Under the pieces are notes generated by a model. It was not told where the DNA came from. It ran no database searches and saw only the letters and a program-made list of their open reading frames with translations. A stretch of DNA of 64,000 nucleotides. Source: Bathymodiolus brooksi (taxonomy: Eukaryota > Mollusca > Bivalvia > Mytilida > Modiolidae). Below are positions 45,067-57,121 of the stretch, one piece after another (positions within the stretch are counted from its first letter, which is position 1; every line of letters starts with the position of its first letter). The stretch lies in contig OY804588.1 of the NCBI GenBank assembly GCA_963680875.1, positions 58,168,369 to 58,232,368 of the forward strand, in the 5' to 3' direction. A program made the translations under genes and the position numbers.

Positions 45067-45178
45067 TGTACCTTCATTGCAAACCAAAGATCAAAGAACA
45101 GAGAGATTAAATGAAAATCAAAGATTTGAACCACTGTTAGACAGCTTAGATATTGTAAAAGATGCCCTGCGTAATACA
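45067..45178 (+). CDS. Exon 3 (short form)
   Basis: 112 bp, phase 2 in and 0 out. Acceptor ggatttttatag lies in SINE sequence; the donor is aataca|gtaagt. Reads V-VPSLQTKDQRTERLNEN, QRFEPLLDSLDIVKDALRNT. The minus-strand relative (15042-15589) has 145 further codons upstream of VPSLQT that are lost here, replaced by the SINE. The frame from exon 2 is nevertheless kept because the SINE/exon joint leaves AG followed by a single T before GTA. Whether the SINE-derived AG is used is not known; a weak polypyrimidine tract precedes it. Confidence 0.65.
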
Positions 45179-45264
45179 GTAAGTATAGATGTGTTAAAAT
45201 AATCTGAGTTATTTTCACTAACTAGAGTTGCAGTGTTTGTAAATCTTATTGCAGCATATAGGTA

Positions 45265-45540
45265 GGCTTGAAATGGGTTGGTTTGGTTTGTGTATGACGT
45301 TTAATGCCACTTTTCAACAATATTTCAATTGTATTGTGGCGGTCAGTTTCATTGGTGGAGGAAACTGGAGTACCTGGAGAAAACCACTGACCTGTCGCAT
45401 GTCACTGATAAACTTTATCACATAATGGCATATCGAGTACACCTCGCCATGAACTGGGTTCAAACTCACAACTTCAGTGATAATAGGCGCTGATTGCATG
45501 GATAGTTGTAAATCCAACTACCATGTCATCACAAACCACG
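45265..45540 (-). mobile_element. SINE family A, full length
   Basis: 'tgacgtttaatgccactttt', 'gtggcggtcagtttcattgg', 'gttcaaactcacaacttcag' (inverse B box) to 'ccatgtcatcacaaaccacg' head. Confidence 0.8.
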
Positions 45541-45780
45541 ACTGCTACCCATTTGATGCAAGACCTAAGCTATGTGAAACATTACCTATTACCGGTAGGT
45601 ATTTTTTGACAATTGTCTGATCATGCATTAATTTTGTTGACATTTGATTAACTGCAAATTATATGAAAACAAAAGTCTCGAAAAAGAAGATACTTTCTAT
45701 TTTTAGGTCTCTTCAGATTAATATTTTTTATTGCTAAAAACTGAAAACAATGTTTCAAAACATAAATATGACATCACAAA

Positions 45781-47913
45781 TCCTTTTTTTAGCTCACCTG
45801 GCCATAGGCCATGTGAGCTTTTGTCATGGGTAAGCGTCCGTCCGTTAGCTTTTCACATTTAAATCTTCTTCTCTGAAACCGCTGAACAGAAATCAGCCAA
45901 ACTTGCCAGAAATGTTCACTGGATGGTCCTCTACCAGATTTGTGTTTTTGGTGCTGATTTGAAATCCAACATGGCTGCCAGGGTCCATGATGTGTTCTCA
46001 TTGGCTGAAATTTTAAAAATCTTCTTGTCAGAAACCACTAAGTCAATTGAATTGTGACTTTGCAGGAATGATCATTGGGTGGTCCTGTACTAAATTTGTG
46101 AATCGTTTGCCGATTGGAAATTCAAGATGGCCGCCATGACTCGACTTAGTTTAACATTGGACCCTATGGGAATTTCACATTTTCATCTTTTTTTCTGAAA
46201 CCACAAAACAGATTTGAACCAAACTTGGCAGAAATGTTCATTGGATGGTCATATACAAGATTTTTGTTTTTGGCGCTGATCGGAAATCCAACATGGCTGC
46301 CATGGCCCATAATGTGTTCTGATTGGTCGAAATTTAAAAAATCTTCTTGTTAGAAACCACTAAGCCAATTGAATTGTGACTTTGCAGGAATGATCATTGG
46401 GTGGTCCTGTACTAAACTTGTGAATCGTTTGCCGATCGGAAATTCAAGATGGCCGCCATGACTCGACTTAGTATATAACATTGGACCCTATGGGAATTTC
46501 ACATTTTCATCTTTTTTTCTGAAACCACAAAATGTATTTGAATCAAACTTGGCAGAAATGTTCATTGGATGGTCATATATAAGATTTTTGTTTTGGCGCT
46601 GATTGGAAATCCAACATGGCTGCCAGGGCCCATAATGTGTTCTGATTGATTGAAATTTTAAAAATCTTCTTGTTAGAAACCACTAAGCCAATTGAATTGT
46701 GACTTTGCAGGAATGATCATTGGGTGGTCCTGTACTAAATTTGTGAATCGTTTGCCGATTGGAAATTCAAGATGGCCGCCATGACTCGACTTAGTTTAAC
46801 ATTGGACCCTATGGGAATTTCACATTTTCATCTTTTTTTCTGAAACCACAAAACAGATTTGAACCAAACTTGGCAGAAATGTTCATTGGATGGTCATATA
46901 CAAGATTTGTGTTTTTGGTGCTGATCGGAAATCCAACATGGCTGCCAGGGCCCATAATGTGTTCTGATTGGTCGAAATTTAAAAAATCTTCTTGTTAGAA
47001 ACCACTAAGCCAATTGAATTGTGACTTTGCAGGAATGATCATTGGGTGGTCCTGTACTAAACTTGTGAATCGTTTGCCGATCGGAAATTCAAGATGGCCG
47101 CCATGACTCGACTTAATTTTAACATAGGACCCTATGGAAAAAATGTTTAAAAGTCTTCTCCTCTGAAACCAGTAAGTCAGTTTAAAGCAAACATGGGATG
47201 AATGGTCCTTAGGTGGTCAACTTTCAAAATTATGTCCTGTGACCCCGACCTCCATCCAAGATGGCAACCATTAGCGAACATAGTTTTAACATAGGACCCT
47301 ATGGGAAATATATTTAAAAATCTTCTTCTCTGAAACCAGTAAGCCAATTTAAAGCAAACATGGCATGGATGGTCCTTAAGTGGTCAATTTTCAAAATTGT
47401 GTCCAGTGACCCTGACCTCCATCCAAGATGGCCACCTTCAGCAGACATACTGTAATTTTAACATAGGACCCTATGGGAAAAAATGTTTTAAAATCTTCTC
47501 CTCTGAAACTAGTAAGCCAATATAGCAAACATGTCATGTATGGTCCTTAGGTGGTCAACTTCCAAAATTGTGTTCAGTGATCCCGATCTCGGTTCAAAAT
47601 GGCCGGCGTCAGCAGACATAGTTTTAACATAGGACCCTATGGGAAAATTGTTTAAAAGTCTTCTCTTCTGAAACCAGTCAGCCAATTTAAAGCAAACATG
47701 GCATGGATGGTCCTTGGGTAGTATACTTTCAAAATTGTGTCCGGTGACCACGACCTCCATCCAAGATGGCTGCCATGAGCAGACATAGTTTTAGCATAGA
47801 ACCCTATGGCAGTATGGGATTTGAATAGTAACTTAGATGTATTCAGCATGCAGACATTCTTAAGAGGACTTATTTATGTCAGGTGAGCGATACAGGCTCA
47901 CCTGAGCCTCTAG
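45781..47913 (+). mobile_element. Helitron-like element with tandem cores, complete ends
   Basis: Inserted between A (45780) and T (47914). It starts TCCTTTTTTTAGCTCACCTG with hairpin ctggccataggccatg. Cores of about 310 bp (first four) then about 180 bp carry 'caagatggccgccatgactc' and 'taacataggaccctatggga'. It ends with hairpin aggctcacctgagcct followed by CTAG. TC start, 3' hairpin, CTRR end and A/T target are the four Helitron hallmarks. No Rep/helicase coding. Confidence 0.85.
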
Positions 47914-47914
47914 T

Positions 47915-48260
47915 TTTTTTATCATGATCATGGTTACGATATAATAATAATCATGTTTACTCTTAGATATGGGCGTAAACGGACAGAAAGCTTATGCCGC
48001 GTGAGATTCAGTGAAATAGTTCAAATTATTTCTTTCAGTAGGCACATGCAATAGATGTAACTACACAGTGAGCCGTTAACATGGGTTTGTTTGAATAAAT
48101 GACTTCCGAATTTTCAATTTACTTCCGCGATACATGTACATATTTCTTCTACGATTTAAGAAAAGTAACTAACAAGCCAAATAGTAAAGGAAACATAATA
48201 TTTAATGAATTTTCTCAAAAATTGAATCAATAACCAGACTCTGGTGAATATCTCCTTTCA
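47915..48260. other. Intron sequence, no supported feature
   Basis: AT-rich, no recognised repeat. Confidence 0.4.
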
Positions 48261-48261
48261 A

Positions 48262-48530
48262 AGTTGGTTGGTTAGTTTATGGTGTTTAACTTTCAACAAT
48301 ATTTCATATCGTGGCGGTCAGTTTTATTAGTGGAGGAAACTGGAGTACCTGTAGAAAACCACTGACCTACCGCAAGTCGCAGACGGACTTTATCACATAC
48401 TGATGTATCGATTACACCTCACCATGAACTGGGTTGGAACTCACAACTATAGTGGTGATAGACATTCATTGCAAAGGTAGTTGTAAATCAAACTGCCATA
48501 TTTGCGATCACGATCATGATGGCCACTTCA
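48262..48530 (-). mobile_element. SINE family A
   Basis: ggttggttagtttatggtgt tail side, 'tcgtggcggtcagttttatt', head side 'tgcaaaggtagttgtaaatc'. Confidence 0.8.
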
Positions 48531-48720
48531 ATTTTCAAAGGATAAAAATCCAGCTTAATATGTTGATCTATTGCGCTGCCGGCATCATCTCATAAAATTT
48601 TTTTTTCTCCACTTGACATTGCTAAAAATAAATCTCTCACTTGTTCAAATGTTGTCAAAACAAACCAATGAACAATCAATAAAAAAAAATAATGTAGAAT
48701 TTAAATAATTTTTTTTTTAG

Positions 48721-48895
48721 ATGAGTAGACTTGAAGATCTTGGTGGTGAGGTAGCAGCTTGGGTTGTTATACCTAAAGAGGATAATTCCAGTCTGATACA
48801 TCATATGGGAAGTAAAAAAGGGAGAGAATTCATCCAATGTAAACCTGATATTGATGCTGAATTACATGTTTTTCTGCAAAATTATCAGAAGAAAG
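48721..48895 (+). CDS. Exon 4: conserved block A
   Basis: Poly-T tract and tttttttttag acceptor, donor gaaag|gtaata; 175 bp, phase 0 in and 1 out. Reads MSRLEDLGGEVAAWVVIP, KEDNSSLIHHMGSKKGREF, IQCKPDIDAELHVFLQNY then QKKG. The minus-strand copy has the same exon with a stop, so this version is the intact one. The ATG at its start is part of the open frame from exon 3 and need not be an initiator. It is a compact conserved block, possibly a small folded domain. I do not recognise its family. Confidence 0.8.
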
Positions 48896-48934
48896 GTAAT
48901 AAAAACAAATATCAAATTATGTGTGCATGACATG

Positions 48935-49097
48935 TTTCTGGGAAACCTGTTCATGGCGGGGTGTACTCGATACAACATTTTGTGATCAAGTTTGTCAGTG
49001 ACTTGCGACGGATTTTCATCTGGGTTCTCCGATTTCCTCCACCACGATATAACTGAAATATTGTTCAAAGTGTTGTTAAGCACCACAAATCAATCGA
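48935..49097 (+). mobile_element. SINE family A, 3' part
   Basis: 'ggggtgtactcgatacaaca', 'agtttgtcagtgacttgcga', 'tgaaatattgttcaaagtgt'; partial internal deletion of the core. Confidence 0.7.
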
Positions 49098-49351
49098 CCA
49101 TGTTTCTGGAATAACCTTTTTTTTCTGTACGCTCAGTCAAAAGGTTGGAAAGCCAAATTATTTGGGAGCAATAAAACCAAAGTGACTAAACAAGATAGCC
49201 AAAATCGGCAGTGGATTAGGGATGATATATTGGATTACATGACATACACAAGTTAAATTTGAGTAGCATCTGGTAATTTTTTTCTGTGTTTTTATTACAT
49301 TATCTATTTGTAGACAAATGTTTTGTTGACACTACACTGATTTATTTACAG

Positions 49352-49693
49352 GTGATGGTCAGAAAATTAGCAGTCAAGCGACCTCCAAAACGAAACTTGA
49401 TGAAGAATCTTGTTCTGTAGAAAACATAGAAACTGCCTCCTGTGATGGAGAACCACATGAAACCAAGCCCACTTCACGTAGTATTCTAGATGACTGTAAG
49501 CCTACAAATGTTGTGTTTTCTGTCAAAGGATCAGACGATGACAGTAGTTTCCTAGTAGTCCGACAGGAAGATGACTCCTCTGAGGAAGACCCACTAGTGA
49601 ACACACCTTGTATGACTAGTTCTAGACAGAATTCCACAGAGAAAAAAAACTTGAAAAGGAAAATCAGCTCTGTATATATGGATCAGTTATCAG
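49352..49693 (+). CDS. Exon 5: acidic serine-rich linker
   Basis: Acceptor tttatttacag, donor tatcag|gttaat; 342 bp, phase 1 in and 1 out, open throughout. Reads GGDGQKISSQATSKTKLD, EESCSVENIETASCDGEP, a middle RSILDDCKPTNVVFSVKG, SDDDSSFLVVRQEDDSSEED and a basic end EKKNLKRKISSVYMDQLS. Rich in D/E/S with a terminal KRK cluster that could act as a nuclear signal (inference). The decayed counterpart is split at 8795-8973 and 10615-10830. Confidence 0.8.
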
Positions 49694-49739
49694 GTTAATT
49701 AATATAATTTGATGACTTATATTAATGTTATTTTTATTG

Positions 49740-49925
49740 AACGCTCAGACGAAGTATGCTTGATACATTATGCGATGAAGTTTGTCTGAGCGTACAGAAA
49801 AAAAACCACTGACTTGTGACAGGTCAGTGGTTTTCTCTGTGTACTCATGTTTCCTCCATCAATAAAACTGACTGCCACAACATAGTTTAAATATTGTTGA
49901 AAGTGGTGTTAAGCATCATAAACTA
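49740..49925 (+). mobile_element. SINE family A, rearranged
   Basis: 'cattatgcgatgaagtttgt' then a local duplication around gctcagacgaag / gtctgagcgtac, then 'tcctccatcaataaaactga' and 'gttgaaagtggtgttaagca'. Confidence 0.65.
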
Positions 49926-49929
49926 AACG

Positions 49930-51040
49930 AAGAAAACTGTAATCGAAAGTTTTACGACTACTGTATAAGTGATTATTTTTGCAATAGTTATTTTTTCGAT
50001 ATCTTCACGAGTACAATAAATTCGTGAAAATAAAGACCTGTGGAAATACCCTTATCTTCAAAGTTGATATCGTTCACGAAATTAAAGACTAGCGAATATG
50101 ATTGACCTTCATATTAGCAAATTTAGCATCTATGCAGTATAAGGCTTGAGAACCTGTGGTTATCAATGTGATGTATAGTTTGTAAACTTGCTCTTGTCAA
50201 AATATAGCTCACTTGAAGTTAACCAGTTATTGGTGTACATAAAAAGCTAAATTCCCATGAAAATACTTCTTAAACAGTCCCATTAGATACTGCTACAAGT
50301 TGTCTTTCACGTACAAGGAGTGTAACACCCTCCAAACACTTCGCACTCATTTATGTTCCATCAATAGGACATGTTGTATAGTTTATTTCTCCCAAACAGT
50401 TAACTAGTGCAGTAATCCACCCTTTTTAGGCCACTCCCAACAAAAGGCCACCTCTTTTATCATGCTACATTTCAGAAACATTAATGAGATAGGAAAGTTC
50501 TACTAAATTGCTCCCCACTCCAGAGAGGCTGCCCCTCTTAAAGGCTTCCCTTTTCATTGTAGAAGGGATGACGTTATATGAGGCCTGAAAGAAGGAGACT
50601 ACTGTTGACATTATATATGTATATATTATACTACAAATTGTTCTGTTTCTAATAAAAAAATAAAACGTAGATATCAAATTTAGTATTCACAACTCGTTTC
50701 TGGAATAACCTTCATAAATAATTTTAAAAGTTTTGCGAGCAAGTAAACCCAAGGGCCTAAATAGGATCGCCAAAACTGGCTAGGGTCACCTATGCCTGAG
50801 TGAGGAGAACCTTAGTTTTAATATAATACTTTCATTATTTAGAAACTATATTTCAATAACACATATATCTATTAAACCATGTCAGTGCCGAAACACTGAC
50901 TACTGGGCGGATGATACCCTCTGGGACTAATAGTCCACCAGCAGAGGTATCGACCCAGTGATAGTAAATGAAATGTATAAGATAACTAGTATTAGATTCT
51001 TCATTATTTATCAAGATTAGACAAATATAATTCTGCAATA
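49930..51040. other. Intron sequence, no supported gene
   Basis: AT-rich; short similarity of 50690-50780 to 49100-49180 (tttctggaataacctt ... atcgccaaaactggc) suggests an old unnamed repeat. Confidence 0.35.
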
Positions 51041-51042
51041 GT

Positions 51043-53588
51043 GACCAAACAACGATGGTAATTCACCTGAGCTCTAACATGACCAAACAACGATGGTAAT
51101 TCACCTGAGCTCTAACATGACCAAACAACGATGGTAATTCACCTGAGCTCTAACATGACCAAACAACGATGGTAATTCACCTGAGCTCTAACATGACCAA
51201 ACAACGATGGTAATTCACCTGAGCTCTAACATGACCAAACAACGATGGTAATTCACCTGAGCTCTAACATGACCAAACAACGATGGTAATTCACCTGAGC
51301 TCTAACATGACCAAACAACGATGGTAATTCACCTGAGCTCTAACATGACCAAACAACGATGGTAATTCACCTGAGCTCTAACATGACCAAACAACGATGG
51401 TAATTCACCTGAGCTCTAACATGACCAAACAACGATGGTAATTCACCTGAGTTCTAACATGACCAAACAACGATGGTAATTCACCTGAGCTCTAACATGA
51501 CCAAACAACGATGGTAATTCACCTGAGCTCTAACATGACCAAACAACGATGGTAATTCACCTGAGCTCTAACATGACCAAACAACGATGGTAATTCACCT
51601 GAGCTCTAACATGACCAAACAACGATGGTAATTCACCTGAGCTCTAACATGACCAAACAATGATGGTAATTCACCTGAGCTCTAACATGACCAAACAACG
51701 ATGGTAATTCACCTGAGCTCTAACATGACCAAACAACGATGGTAATTCACCTGAGCTCTAACATGACCAAACAACAATGGTAATTCACCTGAGCTCTAAC
51801 ATGACCAAACAACGATGGTAATTCACCTGAGCTCTAACATGACCAAACAACGATGGTAATTCACCTGAGCTCTAACATGACCAAACAACGATGGTAATTC
51901 ACCTGAGCTCTAACATGACCAAACAACGATGGTAATTCACCTGAGCTCTAACATGACCAAACAACGATGGTAATTCACCTGAGCTCTAACATGACCAAAC
52001 AACGATGGTAATTCACCTGAGCTCTAACATGACCAAACAACGATGGTAATTCACCTGAGCTCTAACATGACCAAACAACGATGGTAATTCACCTGAGCTC
52101 TAACATGACCAAACAACGATGGTAATTCACCTGAGCTCTAACATGACCAAACAACGATGGTAATTCACCTGAGCTCTAACATGACCAAACAACGATGGTA
52201 ATTCACCTGAGCTCTAACATGACCAAACAACGATGGTAATTCACCTGAGCTCTAACATGACCAAACAACGATGGTAATTCACCTGAGCTCTAACATGACC
52301 AAACAACGATGGTAATTCACCTGAGCTCTAACATGACCAAACAACGATGGTAATTCACCTGAGTTCTAACATGACCAAACAACGATGGTAATTCACCTGA
52401 GCTCTAACATGACCAAACAACGATGGTAATTCACCTGAGCTCTAACATGACCAAACAACGATGGTAATTCACCTGAGCTCTAACATGACCAAACAACGAT
52501 GGTAATTCACCTGAGCTCTAACATGACCAAACAACGATGGTAATTCACCTGAGCTCTAACATGACCAAACAACGATGGTAATTCACCTGAGCTCTAACAT
52601 GACCAAACAACGATGGTAATTCACCTGAGTTCTAACATGACCAAACAACGATGGTAATTCACCTGAGCTCTAACATGACCAAACAACGATGGTAATTCAC
52701 CTGAGCTCTAACATGACCAAACAACGATGGTAATTCACCTGAGCTCTAACATGACCAAACAACGATGGTAATTCACCTGAGCTCTAACATGACCAAACAA
52801 CGATGGTAATTCACCTGAGCTCTAACATGACCAAACAATGATGGTAATTCACCTGAGCTCTAACATGACCAAACAACGATGGTAATTCACCTGAGCTCTA
52901 ACATGACCAAACAACGATGGTAATTCACCTGAGCTCTAACATGACCAAACAACGATGGTAATTCACCTGAGCTCTAACATGACCAAACAACGATGGTAAT
53001 TCACCTGAGCTCTAACATGACCAAACAACGATGGTAATTCACCTGAGCTCTAACATGACCAAACAACGATGGTAATTCACCTGAGCTCTAACATGACCAA
53101 ACAACGATGGTAATTCACCTGAGCTCTAACATGACCAAACAACGATGGTAATTCACCTGAGCTCTAACATGACCAAACAACGATGGTAATTCACCTGAGC
53201 TCTAACATGACCAAACAACGATGGTAATTCACCTGAGCTCTAACATGACCAAACAACGATGGTAATTCACCTGAGCTCTAACATGACCAAACAACGATGG
53301 TAATTCACCTGAGCTCTAACATGACCAAACAACGATGGTAATTCACCTGAGCTCTAACATGACCAAACAACGATGGTAATTCACCTGAGCTCTAACATGA
53401 CCAAACAACGATGGTAATTCACCTGAGCTCTAACATGACCAAGCAACGATGGTAATTCACCTGAGCTCTAACATGACCAAACAACGATGGTAATTCACCT
53501 GAGCTCTAACATGACCAAACAACGATGGTAATTCACCTGAGCTCTAACATGACCAAACAACGATGGTAATTCACCTGAGCTCTAACAT
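51043..53588 (+). repeat. 38-bp minisatellite, 67 copies
   Basis: Unit (two parts) gaccaaacaacgatggtaat + tcacctgagctctaacat, exactly 38 bp, repeated 67 times over 2546 bp without an indel. Only about seven single-base variants are visible: gagtt for gagct at 51452, 52364 and 52630; aatgat for aacgat at 51661 and 52839; aacaat at 51776; aagcaa near 53443. Lies in the intron between exons 5 and 6. The unit carries a SacI-type gagctc and an E-box-like cacctg. No ORF spans it. Confidence 0.97.
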
Positions 53589-53679
53589 GCATGAATTACT
53601 GCAGTTCTATTAATCATGTTTTATTTTCGATATTCAGAATGCAAGAGTATATATATACTATCAATCTTATTGCCTTAAA

Positions 53680-53794
53680 AGGATACAACATTATGTGTTA
53701 AAGTTTGTCAGGTAGGTGGTTTTCTCTGGGTTTCCTCCACCAATAAAACTGACCACTATGGTATAACTGAAATATTGTTGAAAATGGTGTTAAA
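53680..53794 (+). mobile_element. SINE family A, 3' part
   Basis: 'tttcctccaccaataaaact', 'tgaaatattgttgaaaatgg', then cut by the next element. Confidence 0.75.
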
Positions 53795-56700
53795 CCAGTG
53801 TTTTCACTAGAAATTTTGATAGGTGGAGATTTTAGAATTATAGACGGAGAGAAAATTTGGCCGATAGTCAGAAGGTCCCCACTGGGTTTAGAGTAAAACC
53901 CTGGTAGGGGTGCAGGGGGAAACACCCCAGCCGATTTTGGATTTGTGGAATTTTGACTTGCTTTTGAGAGGGTTTCCTAGCTCAAAAATTGTTTCTATTT
54001 GCTTAAATTTACACTGACTAACTTTGAGAAAAAGAAAAATGTAATAAACCTTTTTTCAGACAGGATTTTCAGGATCTTCTTGACCATTGAACAATTTTTC
54101 ATTAGACTAGTAGTGCATTGAGAATGATTTCTCAAGATTAACAACCATCAGTTATTTTCCATTGTTATTTCTTTGAAAGATGTCACATGGTTCTGCATTT
54201 TTTCAGGTCAAAAACATGTGTACAAGCTTGGTAGAAATAAACTTGACCATTCAGAAAAGAAATATTGACCTCCCCTATGATTATGTACTATTGAAAATAA
54301 AGATTTGATAATATTGGTGTTCGTTTCATTGTCCTTGACATAGTATGAAGTTAATATCAACATTCAGATTCTTTGCAGTTTTCGAATAACTAAAATAGCA
54401 TCATTAGGAATTTCTTATCTTAAAGCTTATATTATATTAAATGCATATTTAAAGAATGTACTTGTTAATTTGCTAGCCTTTTCTACATTCTTACTGTAAT
54501 TTCTCTCTTAAGATTTTGAAATACATTTTGTAAAGTATGCATTTAACTTTTTTAATAACAGAAAAGAAATTTCAAAAGCCAGTAATATTCAAGAATCTGA
54601 TTGCTAATATAACCACAAACCAGTATCAATACAAAATGAAGAATGAAAGTAATCAAAGACTCATACAGTAGAACTTTGCCGCCTCGAACTCGAAGGGACT
54701 GTCAAAATGTGTTCGAGCCACCGAGATTCCGTAATTTCAGAGAGAAAAAAATCTGGTTCTGACCCAGGACAGTTTCATTACGCTATGATACCTGATGCAC
54801 AGTACCATGGACCTTTATCATAAAAATATTTAATCCTTTAGACAGTTCTCGAAGACTACGGCTTCTGAATAACTCTTTGGTATCTTCAAGCGTTCCTTAG
54901 AAATGTTTTTTCACTTTGTTCGCAATCTATTTTATGTACAGGAAATATGAGGTGAGGTATTAACAGTTGGATCGATATCAGAATATGTTTGATAATTCGG
55001 ATATATATTTTTAATTTTCAAATTTTAGCCAATGATCATTTTCTCTTTTTTTTTTAATTTGAATTTGAAGCAATTATATTTGTTTCTTTTGGTATTATAT
55101 AGACATAAAATCTCAAGTTAATCGGAATTTCACTACTAGTACATTTCTATTTTTTTATATTTAGATGAACCTTGAGATCTCACAGTTTGATATTACATTG
55201 TAATTGATTCCAGCGACTATAAAAAATAAAAAAAGAATTATAAAAAAAGCTCTCAATAATACTAATTCATGTAATAACAATTTTAAATATTGTTTTGATA
55301 AACTTTATTACAATTGTTAACATTTGATTGTTTTAATTATTGTTGAGTTGAGGCTTGGTTTGGTACAATCAGCGACATGTGTCTCTGGTTCAATAATCGT
55401 TCTTGATTTATCGTAATTAACAGTTAATAATCAAGCCACAACTGAATTTAATGACTAATTAACACAAATTATGACAAGTTTATCCCTATACCTGTAATCG
55501 TAAAGTAAACAATTATCGGACATTTAATCACACCTTGCTGTAAGCACATTCAACTGTAACACATACCTGTCCATTAAATTACGATGTTCGAGTTTGCCAT
55601 GGTAAAACTTGTGTTTTTATTATTGACGGGACCATTTATTGAGTTTGACTGATCGGTGTTGGAGCGAAAGGAGTTTTTTTTTACTTAAAAATATAAGGAA
55701 AACTGATGGGACTTTCAAATCAGTTCGAGCCATCCATAGTGTTCGACCGATCCCAGTTCGACAGAGTGAAGTTTTACTGTACATTTCAATAAACTTTTAT
55801 TTTATTGAAAATATACAATCACAAATGACACAAACCCTCATAAAATATTTTAAAGGGGAACTCATGTGCTTCAGAAGGGGATAAACAGTTCCTTATATTC
55901 ATAGACATCTGCAGATAGTCTATAGTTTGACAGACTAGAGACTTTTTCATGTTAATGCATATACATGTATATCCCATATTTTCAAACTGAAAATCAAAAT
56001 AATTTCAGGTAGGGAACTCTTGGAAATGACTATGGACATCAGATATTTGTGATATCATTCAATGATTCATGATAATCAAGTCAGAACTTGAAAGGAATGT
56101 GGCATCTTACAACCCAACTGGCCCACTCCCCGAAATGAATATTTGAATTTACTGGTCTGAATCAAATTCCTGCATTTATTTTTATATAGCTCTAATAAAT
56201 AAAAACTGAAAATATTTACTGGTCTGAATAAAGATTTACTGGTTTTGGGCCGGAGGACTGATGCTCATCGTATTCGTGAGGACCCCTTTCCTCCATACTG
56301 ATACAACTTTACAAGATCAAACCCTGCTTACTTTGATAGAACATATAAAATGGGGGTTATATTCCCTTCACTCTTTCAATCAATTAATTCAAATTATTTA
56401 ATCACTAAAACAGTCCAAAATTGATTTCTGCCGCTTCGTCGACATCTCTCTAGGTCATGTTATCAATGTCATTTGGACCAAAGCTAGTCGACCTCCAATC
56501 TTCCATTGGAATGATTAAACTTTTCTATATTATTCCTACTGTGAATCGTAATGTTTTAGCATAAAGAAATAATTGATTCTTCACTTCTTCGGCCTTCGTT
56601 CATAGCGTATTTATCCTCTGAAGTAAACGAAACCGTTAGATCAAAACTGGAAGTCTGGAAGTATTTGAAATATCATAAATGGGACAAGGATTTGAAACCG

Positions 56701-56966
56701 AAAGAAAAAATTGGCCATCGACTCGTTTCTTCATCACAGCAGCGCTTTTTCATACACGAAATTAAGATCAAGTCGTAACCAAGTTCAGTACCCGAATTAT
56801 ATAATCTCCTGTTCACTCCCAGAGTATGTGCCTGCAAATGACAAACCTACAGACAACTCGATTTATTTTTTAGCTTTAAACCCATGCTTGGAAAGTTCAT
56901 AGCCAGGGATTTTATAGCAATAGCCGGTGAAATGCACCGGTACGCGGCTTCAAATGAAAACACTGG
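53795..56966. mobile_element. CCAGTG...CACTGG transposon, about 3.2 kb
   Basis: Ends ccagtgttttcac and gaaaacactgg, with flanks ttaaa / tcaaa as a one-mismatch 5-bp duplication, at the 3' end of a SINE. Contains a nested pogo-like MITE (54666-55779) and single-sided 'actggcccac' / 'ttactggt' words (56110-56260) that belong to another decayed element. No long frame; a 63-codon frame at 56711 has no recognised motif. Borders are moderately sure. Confidence 0.6.
54666..55779. mobile_element. pogo/Tigger-like non-autonomous element
   Basis: TA-flanked ends cagtagaactttgccgcctc and (inverse) cagtaaaacttcactctgtc, with 60-90 bp of inverted similarity (gttcgagcca on both sides). 1.1 kb, no transposase. 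Confidence 0.8.
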
Positions 56967-57036
56967 TCAAACAAATTTTTTTTTATTGAATCTCTGTCAT
57001 TTTACAATGCTTCTTTATTTCTTTTTCTTATTTTAG

Positions 57037-57120
57037 ATGATGAGAGATTATCAGAGTCGTTGGAAGAAACCGGAGCTTCCTTGCTAGAACGTTGTGAAGA
57101 ACTTTTCGCAGACAAGTATG
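57037..57120 (+). CDS. Exon 6
   Basis: Acceptor ttcttattttag, donor tatg|gtaggg; 84 bp, phase 1 in and 1 out. Reads D-DERLSESLEETGASLLE and RCEELFADKY, an acidic amphipathic helix-like segment with LxxSLxxTGxxLLxRC spacing. It keeps the frame between exons 5 and 7. No counterpart was found on the minus strand. The family is not recognised. Confidence 0.75.
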
Positions 57121-57121
57121 G

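Noticed and set aside
51043..53588. CRISPR-like array
   Set aside because: Direct 38-bp tandem units without unique spacers, in an animal genome; a minisatellite.
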